54,366 bases of DNA, from contig NZ_JABUXW010000028.1 of assembly GCF_014897585.1 (NCBI RefSeq), forward strand, positions 1-54,366, given 5' to 3'. This document shows, piece after piece, positions 25,872 through 34,187 of the stretch. Source of the stretch: Brachybacterium tyrofermentans (GTDB taxonomy: Bacteria > Actinomycetota > Actinomycetes > Actinomycetales > Dermabacteraceae). Each line of letters opens with the position of its first letter. Position 1 is the stretch's first letter. The notes beneath the pieces are model-generated. The model made no database searches and was not told the DNA's origin. It was given only the letters and a program-made list of their open reading frames with translations. The translations under genes and the position numbers were made by a program.

Positions 25872-26373
25872 CGTCGACCACGACGCTCCCGGCCACGAGG
25901 TCGTGCGGGCCGCGGCCGCTGGCGCGCAGGCAGGTCACGGCCTCGGCCGCCATCAGCCCGTACACGAGGACCGTCGCCGCATAGGCGATCCGGTCGCCTT
26001 CCTCGAAGCCGCCCCAGATCGCGGCGATGGTGGTGATGTGACCGGCCTGCCAGGGCACCAGGATCTTCAGCGAGTTCCGTGCCAGTGCTCGCCCGAGCGT
26101 GATCTGGCCGCCGTCCGCGACGTCCTTGACCCGCAGTCCGACCCGGTGCTTCCCCCACGTCGCCTGACGGGGCCCGGACTCCGCACGAGCGGCGATCACC
26201 GTGGCGATCGCCGGCGGCACGACGCTCACCGCATACGCATAGGTGCGGCTCTGACCGAGGTCGGTGACCGCGTTGACGGCGAGGCCGAGCGGGATCATGG
26301 CCGCAGCGATCCCCAGGTACCCGGCGCAGTCGCGCAGATACCCGGTCACTCGACGTCGGACGAGCGGGTGCAT
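25837..26373 (-). CDS. RDD family membrane protein
   Basis: About 178 residues from MHPLVRRRVTGYLRDCAGYLG; ATGs at 26409 and 26481 would add 12 or 36 residues of poor family fit, including a Leu-Pro repeat. RDD marks are the Arg-Asp pair in GYLRDC, GKHRVGLRVKD and RALARNSLKILVPWQAGH. Three or four membrane helices are predicted. Function unknown; some RDD proteins affect ion tolerance. It is convergent with and overlaps hisC. Confidence 0.72.
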   Translation of the reverse strand: MHPLVRRRVTGYLRDCAGYLGIAAAMIPLGLAVNAVTDLGQSRTYAYAVSVVPPAIATVIAARAESGPRQATWGKHRVGLRVKDVADGGQITLGRALARNSLKILVPWQAGHITTIAAIWGGFEEGDRIAYAATVLVYGLMAAEAVTCLRASGRGPHDLVAGSVVVDVSAAATAPRSR

Positions 26374-26527
26374 GAGCCCATCCAAGCAGTCCTCGTCACC
26401 GAGGTCCATGGTCAGGCGTGGGAGGACGGGGAGGGGGAGTGGGAGGGGAAGGGCCGTGCCCTCCCACGGACCTCGCGGCATTCAGAAGCGCCCGCTCCCC
26501 GGTCGACGTCAGGACGCGCCGACCTAG

Positions 26528-26565
26528 TCCACGGAAACGTGTCGCTGGGGGCACGTTTCCGTGGA
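26528..26565. repeat. REP-like palindromic element, copy 3
   Basis: CCACGGAAACGTG at 26529-26541 pairs perfectly with CACGTTTCCGTGG at 26552-26564, extended by one T-A pair. The loop is TCGCTGGGGG. The core GGCACGTTTC and the left-hand GTCCACGGA are shared with the element at 19609. Confidence 0.7.
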
Positions 26566-26621
26566 ATCTGCGCCTCGCGGGATCGGGCGGGGCCGGTATG
26601 GCTCCGCCGCGGACCCCGGCG

Positions 26622-26773
26622 CGGCAGGCAGCGGGGGATCTTCGACCTCGGCCCCCGGGGCGGCAGGCAGCGGACACCTACGGCTTCGGGCCCAGGGTTG
26701 GCAGGGCTCCGCCCAAGGCCCGGCCGGCAGGCAGCGGACATCTTTGACCTGTGGCCCGGGTGGCAAGCAGTGG
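26622..26773. repeat. degenerate repeats of CGGCAGGCAGCGG
   Basis: Exact CGGCAGGCAGCGG occurs at 26622, 26661 and 26725, with TGGCAAGCAGTGG at 26761. Some copies continue into a similar GACATCTTTGACCT / GATCTTCGACCT stretch and CGGCCCCGGG. This array and the palindrome at 26528 occupy the 515-bp gap before the MFS gene; no gene was recognised in it. Confidence 0.6.
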
Positions 26774-26888
26774 ACACCGCTGCGCCTTGCGCGGCGCGGC
26801 CGGTAGCCTGGTGCGCAGCAGAACGAGGCCGACCTGTGGGCCACTCGCGACCGGAGCGGACGGCTCCGGTGGCCAGGAGAGGACCACG

Positions 26889-28238
26889 ATGCAGGGGCGC
26901 AGCAGGGCCACGACGATCGATCCCGACAGGGGCGGTCGGCTCGGGGGTCGTCGCGCCTACGTCGTCTGGATCGCCGCGATACTCGCCTACTCGGTGGCCG
27001 TCCTGCAGCGCACCACGATGGGCGTCTCCGGCCTGGAGGCCACCGAGCGCTTTGGCACCTCGGCCACCATCGTCTCCACCTTCGTGGTGCTCCAGCTGCT
27101 GGTCTACGCCCTCGCCCAGATCCCGGCCGGTCTGCTCCTGGACCGCTACGGCTCGCGCGTCACCCTCACCGCGGGTGCGATCCTCATGGCCCTCGGTCAG
27201 CTCCTGATCTCCCAGACCGATCTGGTCTCGGTCGCGATCGTCGCCCGCATCGTGGTCGGCGCCGGGGACGCGCTGACCTTCTCCAGCGCCGTGCGCCTGG
27301 TCCCCGCCTGGTTCCCCGCGAGCAAGGTCCCCATCCTCACCCAGCTCACCGGCATCCTCGGCCAGGTGGGGCAGATCGCCTCCGCGGTGCCGTTCGTCGC
27401 CGTGCTCACCATCGCCGGCTGGGGCACCGCCTTCTCCACCGCGGCCGGGGTCAGCGCCTGTGCCGCCCTGCTGGCGCTGCTCGTGGTGCGGGCCAGTCCG
27501 GCCGGTATCCCGCGGCCCCGCACGAAGCAGAACCTCACGCGGATCCCGCTGGTCCTGGGGCGCATCATCAAGCACCCGGCGACCCAGCTGGGCTTCTTCA
27601 CCCACTTCACCGCCGGCTTCACGGGCATCGCCTTCTCGATGATGTGGGGCTACCCGTATCTCACCGCAGGGGAGGGGCTCAGCCGCCCGGCCGCCTCGGC
27701 GATCATGACCGTGCTGGTGGTGGTCTCGATCATCGCCGGTCCGGCGATCGGGGCCCTGACCACCCGCCATCCGCTGCGTCGTTCGAGCCTCGTGCTGGTC
27801 ATCCTGGCCACGATCGTGGTGCCGCTGGTGGCCCTCGTGCTGTGGCCCGGGCCGGCGCCGATCTGGCTGCTGCTGTTCCTGGTGGCGGGCTTCTCGATCG
27901 GTGGACCCGCCTCCTCCGTCGGCTTCGACTTCCCTCGCACCGACCTCGCCAAGCATCGCCTCGGCACTGCGACCGGCATGGTGATCATGGGTGGGTTCCT
28001 CGGGGGCCTGATCTCGATCCTCCTGATCGGCATGGTGCTGGACCTGATGCGGCCGGACGGGAACTACGACCTCGTCGCCTTCCGCACCGCCTTCGCCGTG
28101 CAGATCCCGATGCTGCTGGTCGGGACCGCCGGCATGCTGATCACCCGACGCAGGCTCCGACGCCGGATGGCCGCCACCGGGAAGGTCGTTCCGCCGTGGC
28201 GCGACGTGTGGCGCAACGGCCGCTGGCGCCGGATCTGA
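26889..28238 (+). CDS. MFS transporter
   Basis: The 449-residue protein has twelve predicted helices. The loop between helices 2 and 3 has the MFS signature GLLLDRYGSRVTLTAG. The N-terminal 22 residues and the C-terminal RRRLRRRMAATGK...NGRWRRI tail are basic and cytoplasmic. The substrate cannot be deduced. ATG at 26889 has AGGAGAGG upstream; the frame is open to 26751, but that stretch is repeat-derived. The last codons belong to a 23-bp tandem repeat. Confidence 0.85.
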   Translation: MQGRSRATTIDPDRGGRLGGRRAYVVWIAAILAYSVAVLQRTTMGVSGLEATERFGTSATIVSTFVVLQLLVYALAQIPAGLLLDRYGSRVTLTAGAILMALGQLLISQTDLVSVAIVARIVVGAGDALTFSSAVRLVPAWFPASKVPILTQLTGILGQVGQIASAVPFVAVLTIAGWGTAFSTAAGVSACAALLALLVVRASPAGIPRPRTKQNLTRIPLVLGRIIKHPATQLGFFTHFTAGFTGIAFSMMWGYPYLTAGEGLSRPAASAIMTVLVVVSIIAGPAIGALTTRHPLRRSSLVLVILATIVVPLVALVLWPGPAPIWLLLFLVAGFSIGGPASSVGFDFPRTDLAKHRLGTATGMVIMGGFLGGLISILLIGMVLDLMRPDGNYDLVAFRTAFAVQIPMLLVGTAGMLITRRRLRRRMAATGKVVPPWRDVWRNGRWRRI

Positions 28239-28336
28239 TCGGTCGCAGACGCCGGGTCCGAACGGACGCAGACGCCAGATCTGACCGGCGGCTGGCGTCG
28301 GATCTGAACGACTGCTGGCGTCGGATCTGAGCGCGC
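28222..28336. repeat. 23-bp tandem repeat spanning the MFS stop codon
   Basis: Five units of exactly 23 bp start at 28222, 28245, 28268, 28291 and 28314, each beginning GCTGGCG or GCAGACG and containing GGATCTGA or a variant. The first unit encodes the final residues and TGA of the MFS gene; the others are outside it. Confidence 0.85.
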
Positions 28337-28372
28337 CATCCCCAACGGATCAGGGGCCGTCCGAAAAGCCCC

Positions 28373-28402
28373 TTGCTGTGCCGGTCCCCGGTGACGTAGC
28401 GT
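28373..28402 (+). promoter_or_regulatory. candidate promoter of the Gfo/Idh/MocA gene
   Basis: TTGCTG (28373-28378) and TAGCGT (28397-28402) are separated by 18 nt. A 31-nt leader containing an unusually AT-rich TTAATTT and a near-perfect Shine-Dalgarno AAGGAGGA follow. Confidence 0.45.
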
Positions 28403-28433
28403 TCCTCCCAACACTTAATTTCAAGGAGGAAGT

Positions 28434-29726
28434 ATGTCGTTCACCCTGGGCATCGTAGGGATCGGTCAGTTCGGATCGCACTTCGCCGAGCTGTTCGCCG
28501 CCCATCCCGAGATCGATGCGCTCTACGCCGTCGACGCCGTTCCCGAGCGGATCGACGCCGTCGAAGCCCGGGGCGTCACCTTCGATCGACGCTTCGACAC
28601 CTACGAGGATCTGCTCGCCTCGGACGTCGACGCGGTCGCGATCTTCACCCAGCGCTGGACGCACGGCGAGCACGCCCTGGCCGCCCTGCGCGCCGGCAAG
28701 CACGTCTACTCCGCGGTGCCGATGGCGATCCACGAGGACGAGATCCGGCAGATCACCGAAGAGGTGCAGCGCACGGGCCTGGTCTACATGATGGGCGAGA
28801 CCAGTCAGTACAACGCCGCCGTGGTGCTGGCCCGTCGCATCCACCGCTCCGGTGCCTTCGGTGAGGTCTTCTACGCCGAGGGCGACTATGTCCACGACAT
28901 GGATCTGGGCTTCTACGACGCCTACAAGTACTCCGGTGGCGACGCCTGGAAGTCCACCGCGTCCTACCCGCCGATGCTGTACCCGACCCACTCGATCGGC
29001 GGCATCCTCGGTGTGCTGGGGGAGCGGCATGCCGTCTCCGTCTCGGCGCTGGGGCGGCCCGACACCCGCGGCGACGGCGTGTTCGACAAGGACGTCTCGA
29101 TGTTCGACAACGACGTCTCCAACGCCTTCGCCCTGTTCGGGATGGATAACGGAGGCGCCTTCCGCACCAACGAGCTGCGTCGCGTGGGCTACCCCAGCCA
29201 CAAGCGCGAATCCCGTTTCCGCTTCTTCGGCGAGGAGTCCTCCTTCGAGGAGACCGTCGACGTGACCTACTGGCATGACAAGAAGCGCGTGCTCGAGGTG
29301 ACCGACCTGATCAGCACCGACCGCACGATGGCCCTGGACGACCCGCGACTGGCCGACGTCTCCGAGGCCCTGCGTGACGCCTTCGTGGCCGGCGCCGCCC
29401 GCGCCCACCACCAGGCCCGTCTGCCCAAGGAGTTCCTGGGCATGCCCAACGGGCATGAGGGCGCCCACCACTTCCTGGTCGACGACTTCGCCCGCGCGGT
29501 GGTCGACGGCAAGCAGCCGATGGTCAACGCCTGGCAGGCGGCCCGCTACACCCTGCCCGGCGTCATCGCGCACCAGTCGATGAACCAGGGAGGGGAGCGC
29601 CTGGAGATCCGCGACCTCGGCGACTGCCCGCTGCCGGTCCAGGACCTCGACGCCGACCAGGAGCCGCTGGACCTCGACGCGCTGTACGCCGAGCAGGAGG
29701 CACGCAAGGGGCCCGACGCCGAGTGA
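28434..29726 (+). CDS. Gfo/Idh/MocA family sugar oxidoreductase
   Basis: The 430-residue protein starts with the NAD(P) fold GIVGIGQFGSHFAEL and has the family GKHVYSAVPMA segment (in place of EKP, the usual glutamate-lysine-proline). The long C-terminal alpha/beta domain should bind a sugar-like substrate. The Ala-Val-Pro at the EKP site is atypical, since the lysine usually aids catalysis. It has the strongest ribosome binding site in the window. It precedes the NagZ/AnmK genes, but a strong hairpin separates them, so a functional link is only suggestive. Confidence 0.82.
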   Translation: MSFTLGIVGIGQFGSHFAELFAAHPEIDALYAVDAVPERIDAVEARGVTFDRRFDTYEDLLASDVDAVAIFTQRWTHGEHALAALRAGKHVYSAVPMAIHEDEIRQITEEVQRTGLVYMMGETSQYNAAVVLARRIHRSGAFGEVFYAEGDYVHDMDLGFYDAYKYSGGDAWKSTASYPPMLYPTHSIGGILGVLGERHAVSVSALGRPDTRGDGVFDKDVSMFDNDVSNAFALFGMDNGGAFRTNELRRVGYPSHKRESRFRFFGEESSFEETVDVTYWHDKKRVLEVTDLISTDRTMALDDPRLADVSEALRDAFVAGAARAHHQARLPKEFLGMPNGHEGAHHFLVDDFARAVVDGKQPMVNAWQAARYTLPGVIAHQSMNQGGERLEIRDLGDCPLPVQDLDADQEPLDLDALYAEQEARKGPDAE

Positions 29727-29771
29727 GGCGCTCCCGCGCAGGCCGGGAGGTGCTGCGCGGGATCCGGTGGC

Positions 29772-29806
29772 CGGCGGGCGGGACGGATGGTCGTCCCCGC
29801 CCGCCG
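29772..29806 (+). terminator. long GC-rich hairpin after Gfo/Idh gene
   Basis: CGGCGGGCGGGACG and the complementary 29792-29806 form a 14-bp stem with one bulge and a 6-nt loop (GATGGT), followed by TTCG. It lies 46 nt after the stop. Confidence 0.7.
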
Positions 29807-29881
29807 TTCGAGTCGGTGCGGTCAGGTCGGGACAAGGTCCCGTGCACAGGGAGGTCCGCCTAGTGTGGGTGCTCCGGGCCT

Positions 29882-29903
29882 GGTGCGGCGACGTCGCCGC
29901 ACC
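29882..29903. promoter_or_regulatory. 22-bp perfect palindrome before nagZ
   Basis: The left arm GGTGCGGCGAC is exactly mirrored at 29893-29903, with a central CG. It ends 28 nt before the nagZ start and just downstream of a possible -10 (TAGTGT, 29861-29866). A central CG is typical of LacI-family operators. An RNA hairpin is the alternative reading. Confidence 0.5.
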
Positions 29904-29931
29904 GCCCGCGATGGTCGAGGAGGCCGAGCGC

Positions 29932-31470
29932 ATGGACGACGCGACCGAGGACCTGCAGCAGCGCGATGACCTCGCTGCGCAGCGGAAAGACCGCCCGCAG
30001 CCGGCGGACGAGGAGCCGCCGCCGTGGGACGCCGACGCCCTCGGCGTGCTCATGGCGCCGTTCACCGGCACCGAGCTGCCCGCCTGGATCGACGGTGTCC
30101 TCGATGCGGGTCTCGCCTCCGTGATCCTCTTCGGAGACAACACCCCGGATCCCGCGACCGCCCGTTCACTGGCTCGCGCCGTGCATGCCCGCTCCGCGGA
30201 CTGCGTCGTCGCGATCGACGAGGAGGGCGGGGACGTCACCCGCATCCAGTCGGGCACGGGGTCGCCCCTGCCCACCGCCTGGGCCCTGGGCGAGGTCGAC
30301 AGCACGGAGCTGACGCGGCACGCCGGGCACGCCCTCGGCGACATCCTCGCCGCCTGCGACATCGACCTCGACCTCGCCCCGGTGCTGGACGTCTCCACGG
30401 ACCCCGCGAACCCGGTGATCGGCACCCGCTCCTACGGTGATGATCCCGACCGTGTCGCCGCGCATGCCCGGGCCTTCGCGACCGGGCTCATCGAGGCGGG
30501 CCTGGGTACCTGTGCCAAGCATTTCCCCGGTCATGGGGCGACGTCCACCGACTCCCACACCGCGCTGCCGTGGATCGCTCTTGATCGTAGGCAGCTGGAG
30601 CGCGAGCACCTCGCCCCGTTCCGGATCGCCCCGTGGCTCGACGCCGTGATGACGGCCCATGTGCTGGTGCCCGCCCTCGGCGAGGGGCCCGCCTCGATCT
30701 CGCCCTGGGCGCGGCCGCTGCTGGACCGCACCGTCGGCGGCACGTTCCGCGGGATGCTCATCACCGATGCCCTCGACATGGCTGCCGTCGCCGCCGATCC
30801 CGGCTACGGCGAGGCCGTGGTGCGGGCCATCGAATCCGGGGCGGACCTGCTGTGCCTGGGCACCTCGATGCGCCGCGACGCCGAGCAGATGCTGCGCGAG
30901 GCCCATGACGCGCTGGTGGCCGCGGTGGAGAGCGGCCGGCTCAGCCGGGAGGAGCTGCATGCCCGCGCAGAGGGCACCCGCGAGCACTGCCGGACCCTGC
31001 GCACCCGTCGTCGCTTCGTGCCGCTGCGCGACCTGGACGAGTCGCTCGAGCGCGCCGAGCGCCTCGGGGCCGACGCCGCCGCCCGTGCGGTCCGTGCCCG
31101 TGGCGCCCACCTCGAGCTGGGACCGGTGACCGTGCTGGACCTGCGCGCCCGGGCGGACCATGCCTCAGCGGCGCGCTCCCAGCAGCTGGTCGAGGTGCTG
31201 CGTGATCGCGGCCTGCAGGCGGACGTGCCCGACTACCCGGACCAGATCGACGAGCGCGCCCAGGTCCTCGCGATCACCCGGCTCCCGCGCAGCGACCTCG
31301 ACGAAGAGGCCCGGCTCGCCGCACTGCTCGCACGACGCCCCGACACGATCGTGGTCCACGTGGGCGTGCCAGCCGCAGCCCCGGACCACCGCCGCCTGGT
31401 GCTCGCCCACGGTGCGGGCCGCACCATGATGCGGGCGGTCGTGGATCTCCTGCTGGAAGGCGGCCGCTGA
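29932..31470 (+). CDS. nagZ: glycoside hydrolase family 3, NagZ-type beta-N-acetylglucosaminidase
   Basis: The 512-residue protein should remove GlcNAc from the non-reducing end of cell-wall fragments. It has the NagZ signature KHFPGHGATSTDSHT, with the His/Asp pair used as catalytic acid/base, and LITDALDMAAV, where the aspartate is the nucleophile. A C-terminal domain of about 150 residues resembles the second domain of two-domain GH3 enzymes. No signal peptide is visible, so it is probably cytoplasmic. The ATG at 29932 follows GAGGAGG; an ATG at 29911 is less likely. It overlaps anmK by one base. Confidence 0.86.
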   Translation: MDDATEDLQQRDDLAAQRKDRPQPADEEPPPWDADALGVLMAPFTGTELPAWIDGVLDAGLASVILFGDNTPDPATARSLARAVHARSADCVVAIDEEGGDVTRIQSGTGSPLPTAWALGEVDSTELTRHAGHALGDILAACDIDLDLAPVLDVSTDPANPVIGTRSYGDDPDRVAAHARAFATGLIEAGLGTCAKHFPGHGATSTDSHTALPWIALDRRQLEREHLAPFRIAPWLDAVMTAHVLVPALGEGPASISPWARPLLDRTVGGTFRGMLITDALDMAAVAADPGYGEAVVRAIESGADLLCLGTSMRRDAEQMLREAHDALVAAVESGRLSREELHARAEGTREHCRTLRTRRRFVPLRDLDESLERAERLGADAAARAVRARGAHLELGPVTVLDLRARADHASAARSQQLVEVLRDRGLQADVPDYPDQIDERAQVLAITRLPRSDLDEEARLAALLARRPDTIVVHVGVPAAAPDHRRLVLAHGAGRTMMRAVVDLLLEGGR

Positions 31471-32735
31471 TGCGCGTGCTCGGGATGATGTCCGGGACCA
31501 GTCTCGATGCGATCGATGTCGCCCTGGTGGAGTTCACCCGGGATGCCGAGGAGCCGAGTCTGCTGAGGGCCCGGCCGGTGCACGTCGGTGAACGGCCCTG
31601 GCCGGGTGAGGCCCGCGACGCGCTCCGCGCGGCGCTGCCCCCGGCGCCCTCGGACGCGGCCACCTGGAGCCGCCTGCACGCCGCGGTCGGCGATGCTTTC
31701 GCCACGGCCGCCGCCGAGGTGCTTTCCGCGCAGGGTGGCGCCGACCTGGTGGCCACCCACGGGCAGACCCTGTACCACGACGTGCAGGACGGCCGCGTGG
31801 CCAGCACCCTCCAGATCGGCGACCCGAGCCGGATCGTCGCCGCGACGGGGACTCCGGTGATCCACGATCTGCGCAGCGCCGATGTGGCGGCGGGAGGCCA
31901 GGGTGCACCCCTGGTGCCGATCCTGGACCAGCTGCTGCTGGGCACCGATCCCGACGAGCGCACCGCCGTGCTCAACATCGGCGGGATCTCCAATGTGAGC
32001 GTGGTGGGCGGGAGCGAGAACGGACGAGGGGTTGAGAGCGGGCCGGCGCCGGGGGCGGTGATCGCCGGGGATCTGGGCCCGGGGAACTGTCTGCTCGATG
32101 CCGCGGTGCACGCCGCGACTGGCGAGCCTGCCGACCTCGATGCCCGTATCGCCCGCACCGGCACCGTCGATCACGCAGCCCTCGCGACTCTGCTCACGGA
32201 CCCCTTCTATGCTCGGCCGCTGCCGCGCTCCACCGGCCGGGAGCACTTCGACGGCCAGTACGTGCGAGGGATGCTCGAGGCGGAGGGAGCAGGGGGGATC
32301 GACGCGCTGTCCCTGCCGGACCTCCTGGCGACACTCACGGAGCTCACCACCGTGACCATCGCCCGGGCGATCGGCGAGCTCGGCGCGAGCCGCGTGGTGG
32401 CCTCCGGCGGCGGGATCCGCAACCCTCTGCTGCGCGAACGTCTCGCCGCCCAGCTCGCCCCCGTACCCCTGCTGGACGCCGACGACCTCGGCATCCCGGC
32501 CGATGGCAAGGAAGCGCTCCTCATCGCCCTGCTCGGGTATCTGAGCGCCCACGGCCTGCCCGGCACCCTGTCCCGTGCCGACGGCACCTCCCACACAGGG
32601 GCTCGCTCGCCGGTGGTGCTGGGCTCCCTCACCCCGCCCCACGCGCTGCGCGGGCGTCAGTACGCCTCCAATGCGCCCGATTCGGTCCCCGTCGGCCGTC
32701 TGGAGATCACGGACCCAGCCGGGACCGCACGATGA
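31470..32735 (+). CDS. anmK: anhydro-N-acetylmuramic acid kinase
   Basis: Phosphorylates and opens 1,6-anhydro-MurNAc to MurNAc-6-phosphate during muropeptide recycling. The 421-residue protein starts with the family signature MRVLGMMSGTSLDAIDVAL (ATP and sugar binding) and has GDLGPGNCLLD and RVVASGGGIRNPLL. The Asp usual in SGTSxDGID is present, with Ala for Gly. It is translationally coupled to nagZ (TGATG), which fits one pathway. Confidence 0.93.
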   Translation: MRVLGMMSGTSLDAIDVALVEFTRDAEEPSLLRARPVHVGERPWPGEARDALRAALPPAPSDAATWSRLHAAVGDAFATAAAEVLSAQGGADLVATHGQTLYHDVQDGRVASTLQIGDPSRIVAATGTPVIHDLRSADVAAGGQGAPLVPILDQLLLGTDPDERTAVLNIGGISNVSVVGGSENGRGVESGPAPGAVIAGDLGPGNCLLDAAVHAATGEPADLDARIARTGTVDHAALATLLTDPFYARPLPRSTGREHFDGQYVRGMLEAEGAGGIDALSLPDLLATLTELTTVTIARAIGELGASRVVASGGGIRNPLLRERLAAQLAPVPLLDADDLGIPADGKEALLIALLGYLSAHGLPGTLSRADGTSHTGARSPVVLGSLTPPHALRGRQYASNAPDSVPVGRLEITDPAGTAR

Positions 32736-32931
32736 CGAGCACGCGGCCCCCGGCCCGCAGGATCTCGGTGTCCCAGCGCATCCCGGCGTCCTCGCCCCAC
32801 GCCGTGTCGCATCCGATCGCGATCCGTATCCGGTCCCGCTGTTCCTGCTGGTCGTCGCGGTGATCGGGGCACTGTGGTCGCGTCGCACCACACGCGCGGC
32901 GCGGCAGAACCTTGACCTTACGGTTCCGTAA
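32736..32931 (+). other. possible small-ORF relic after anmK
   Basis: One plus-strand frame stays open to a TAA at 32929-32931 and would encode a hydrophobic helix, PVPLFLLVVAVIGALWSRR, near its end, with strong G/C at third codon positions. It has no ATG or GTG start in frame after the anmK stop. The ATG at 32732 is in another frame and ends after about 43 residues. A frameshifted or truncated single-pass membrane protein is possible, but nothing confirms expression. Confidence 0.25.
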
Positions 32932-32939
32932 GTTACGCT
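32912..32939 (+). promoter_or_regulatory. promoter with palindromic operator before E1alpha gene
   Basis: TTGACC (32912-32917) and TACGCT (32934-32939) are 16 nt apart. Between them lies the palindrome CTTACGGTTCCGTAAG (32917-32932, arms of 7 bp and a 2-nt centre). Six bases after TACGCT comes the GTG start, so the transcript should be leaderless. An operator between -35 and -10 implies repression, possibly by a TetR-type protein; none is encoded nearby. Confidence 0.65.
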
Positions 32940-32945
32940 ACCGTC

Positions 32946-34187
32946 GTGAGCGTTTTCCGATCTACGATCCCTGATGTCGCGGCCCAGGAGCCGATGGTCC
33001 AGCTCCTGTCACCCGACGGCACCCGCACCCCGCATCCCGAGCTCGACGCTGTGATCGCCGGGAACGGCGGCGAGGACGACCTCGCCTCCCCGGAGCGCCT
33101 GCGCGGCTACTACCGCGACATGGTGATGATCCGCGCGGCGGACCTCGAGGCGACGAGCCTGCAGCGCCAGGGCCAGCTGGGCCTCTGGGCGAGCGCTCTG
33201 GGCCAGGAGGCCGCCCAGATCGGCGCCGGGCACGCCTCCCGCGAGCAGGACTATCTGGTGCCGACCTATCGCGAGCACGGGATCGCCTGGGCCCGCGGCA
33301 TCGAGCCGTGGCGCCTGTTGGAGTCCTTCCGCGGGGTCAGCCACGGCGGCTGGGACCCCAACGCGCTGCGCACCCACCCCTACATGATCGTGCTCGGCTC
33401 CCAGGCCCCGCACGCCGTCGGCTACGCGATGGGCCTGCAGCGCGACGGCGTCGTGGGCACCGGGAAGAAGGAGACCGACACCGCGGTGCTGGCGCTGTTC
33501 GGCGACGGCGCCTCGAGCGAGGGGGAGGTCTCGGAGTCCTTCACCTTCGCCGCCTCCTTCCAGGCCCCCGTCGTCTTCTTCACCCAGAACAACCAGTGGG
33601 CGATCTCCGTGCCCACCTCGGTACAGACCAGGGTCCCGCTCGCGCAGCGCTCCCGCGGCTGGGGCATCCCCTCGGTGCGCGTGGACGGCAACGACGTGCT
33701 CGCGGTCCTCGCCGCGGTGCGGGACGGGCTCGACGCCGCGCGCGCCGGGGAGGGCCCACGGTTCATCGAGGCCGTCACCTACCGCATGGCCGCGCACACC
33801 ACCAGCGACGACGCCTCCCGCTACCGTCCCTCCTCCGAGGAGGAGGAGTGGGCGGCGAAGGATCCGATCCTGCGCCTGCGCCGCCACCTCGAGCAGCTCG
33901 GGGAGATCGACGAGGAGTTCGTCGCCCGCTGCGACGAGGAGGCCCACGACCTCGCCATGCAGCTGCACCACCACATCCACGGCATGGAGGACCCGGACCC
34001 CCTCGGCATGTTCACCCATGCCTACGCCGAGCCTCATCCGATCGTCGAGGCCGAGCGCGAGCAGTACCTGGAGTACATCGCCCAGTTCGAGGACGAGGGC
34101 GGCGACGAGAACGCAGACGACGCGACCCCGTCCCGCGACCAGAACGCCGAGCAGGACACCGCCGAGCAGAACGGGGAGCGCGCATGA
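32946..34187 (+). CDS. 2-oxoacid dehydrogenase E1 alpha subunit (pyruvate or branched-chain)
   Basis: The 413-residue thiamine-diphosphate enzyme subunit decarboxylates a 2-oxoacid. The cofactor motif GDGASSEGEVSESFTFAASF (Mg and TPP binding) lies just before the middle, and the phosphorylation-loop region YRMAAHTTSDDASRYR follows later. The acidic C-terminal tail (DEGGDENADDATPSRDQNAEQ) is unusual. Separate alpha and beta subunits point to a branched-chain complex, because actinobacterial pyruvate dehydrogenase normally uses a single-chain AceE; pyruvate cannot be excluded. It overlaps the beta gene by ATGA. Confidence 0.87.
   Translation: MSVFRSTIPDVAAQEPMVQLLSPDGTRTPHPELDAVIAGNGGEDDLASPERLRGYYRDMVMIRAADLEATSLQRQGQLGLWASALGQEAAQIGAGHASREQDYLVPTYREHGIAWARGIEPWRLLESFRGVSHGGWDPNALRTHPYMIVLGSQAPHAVGYAMGLQRDGVVGTGKKETDTAVLALFGDGASSEGEVSESFTFAASFQAPVVFFTQNNQWAISVPTSVQTRVPLAQRSRGWGIPSVRVDGNDVLAVLAAVRDGLDAARAGEGPRFIEAVTYRMAAHTTSDDASRYRPSSEEEEWAAKDPILRLRRHLEQLGEIDEEFVARCDEEAHDLAMQLHHHIHGMEDPDPLGMFTHAYAEPHPIVEAEREQYLEYIAQFEDEGGDENADDATPSRDQNAEQDTAEQNGERA

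Noticed and set aside
26751..26888. 46-residue N-terminal extension of the MFS transporter
   Set aside because: Lies in repeat-rich sequence; the ATG at 26889 has a proper AGGAGAGG ribosome binding site.
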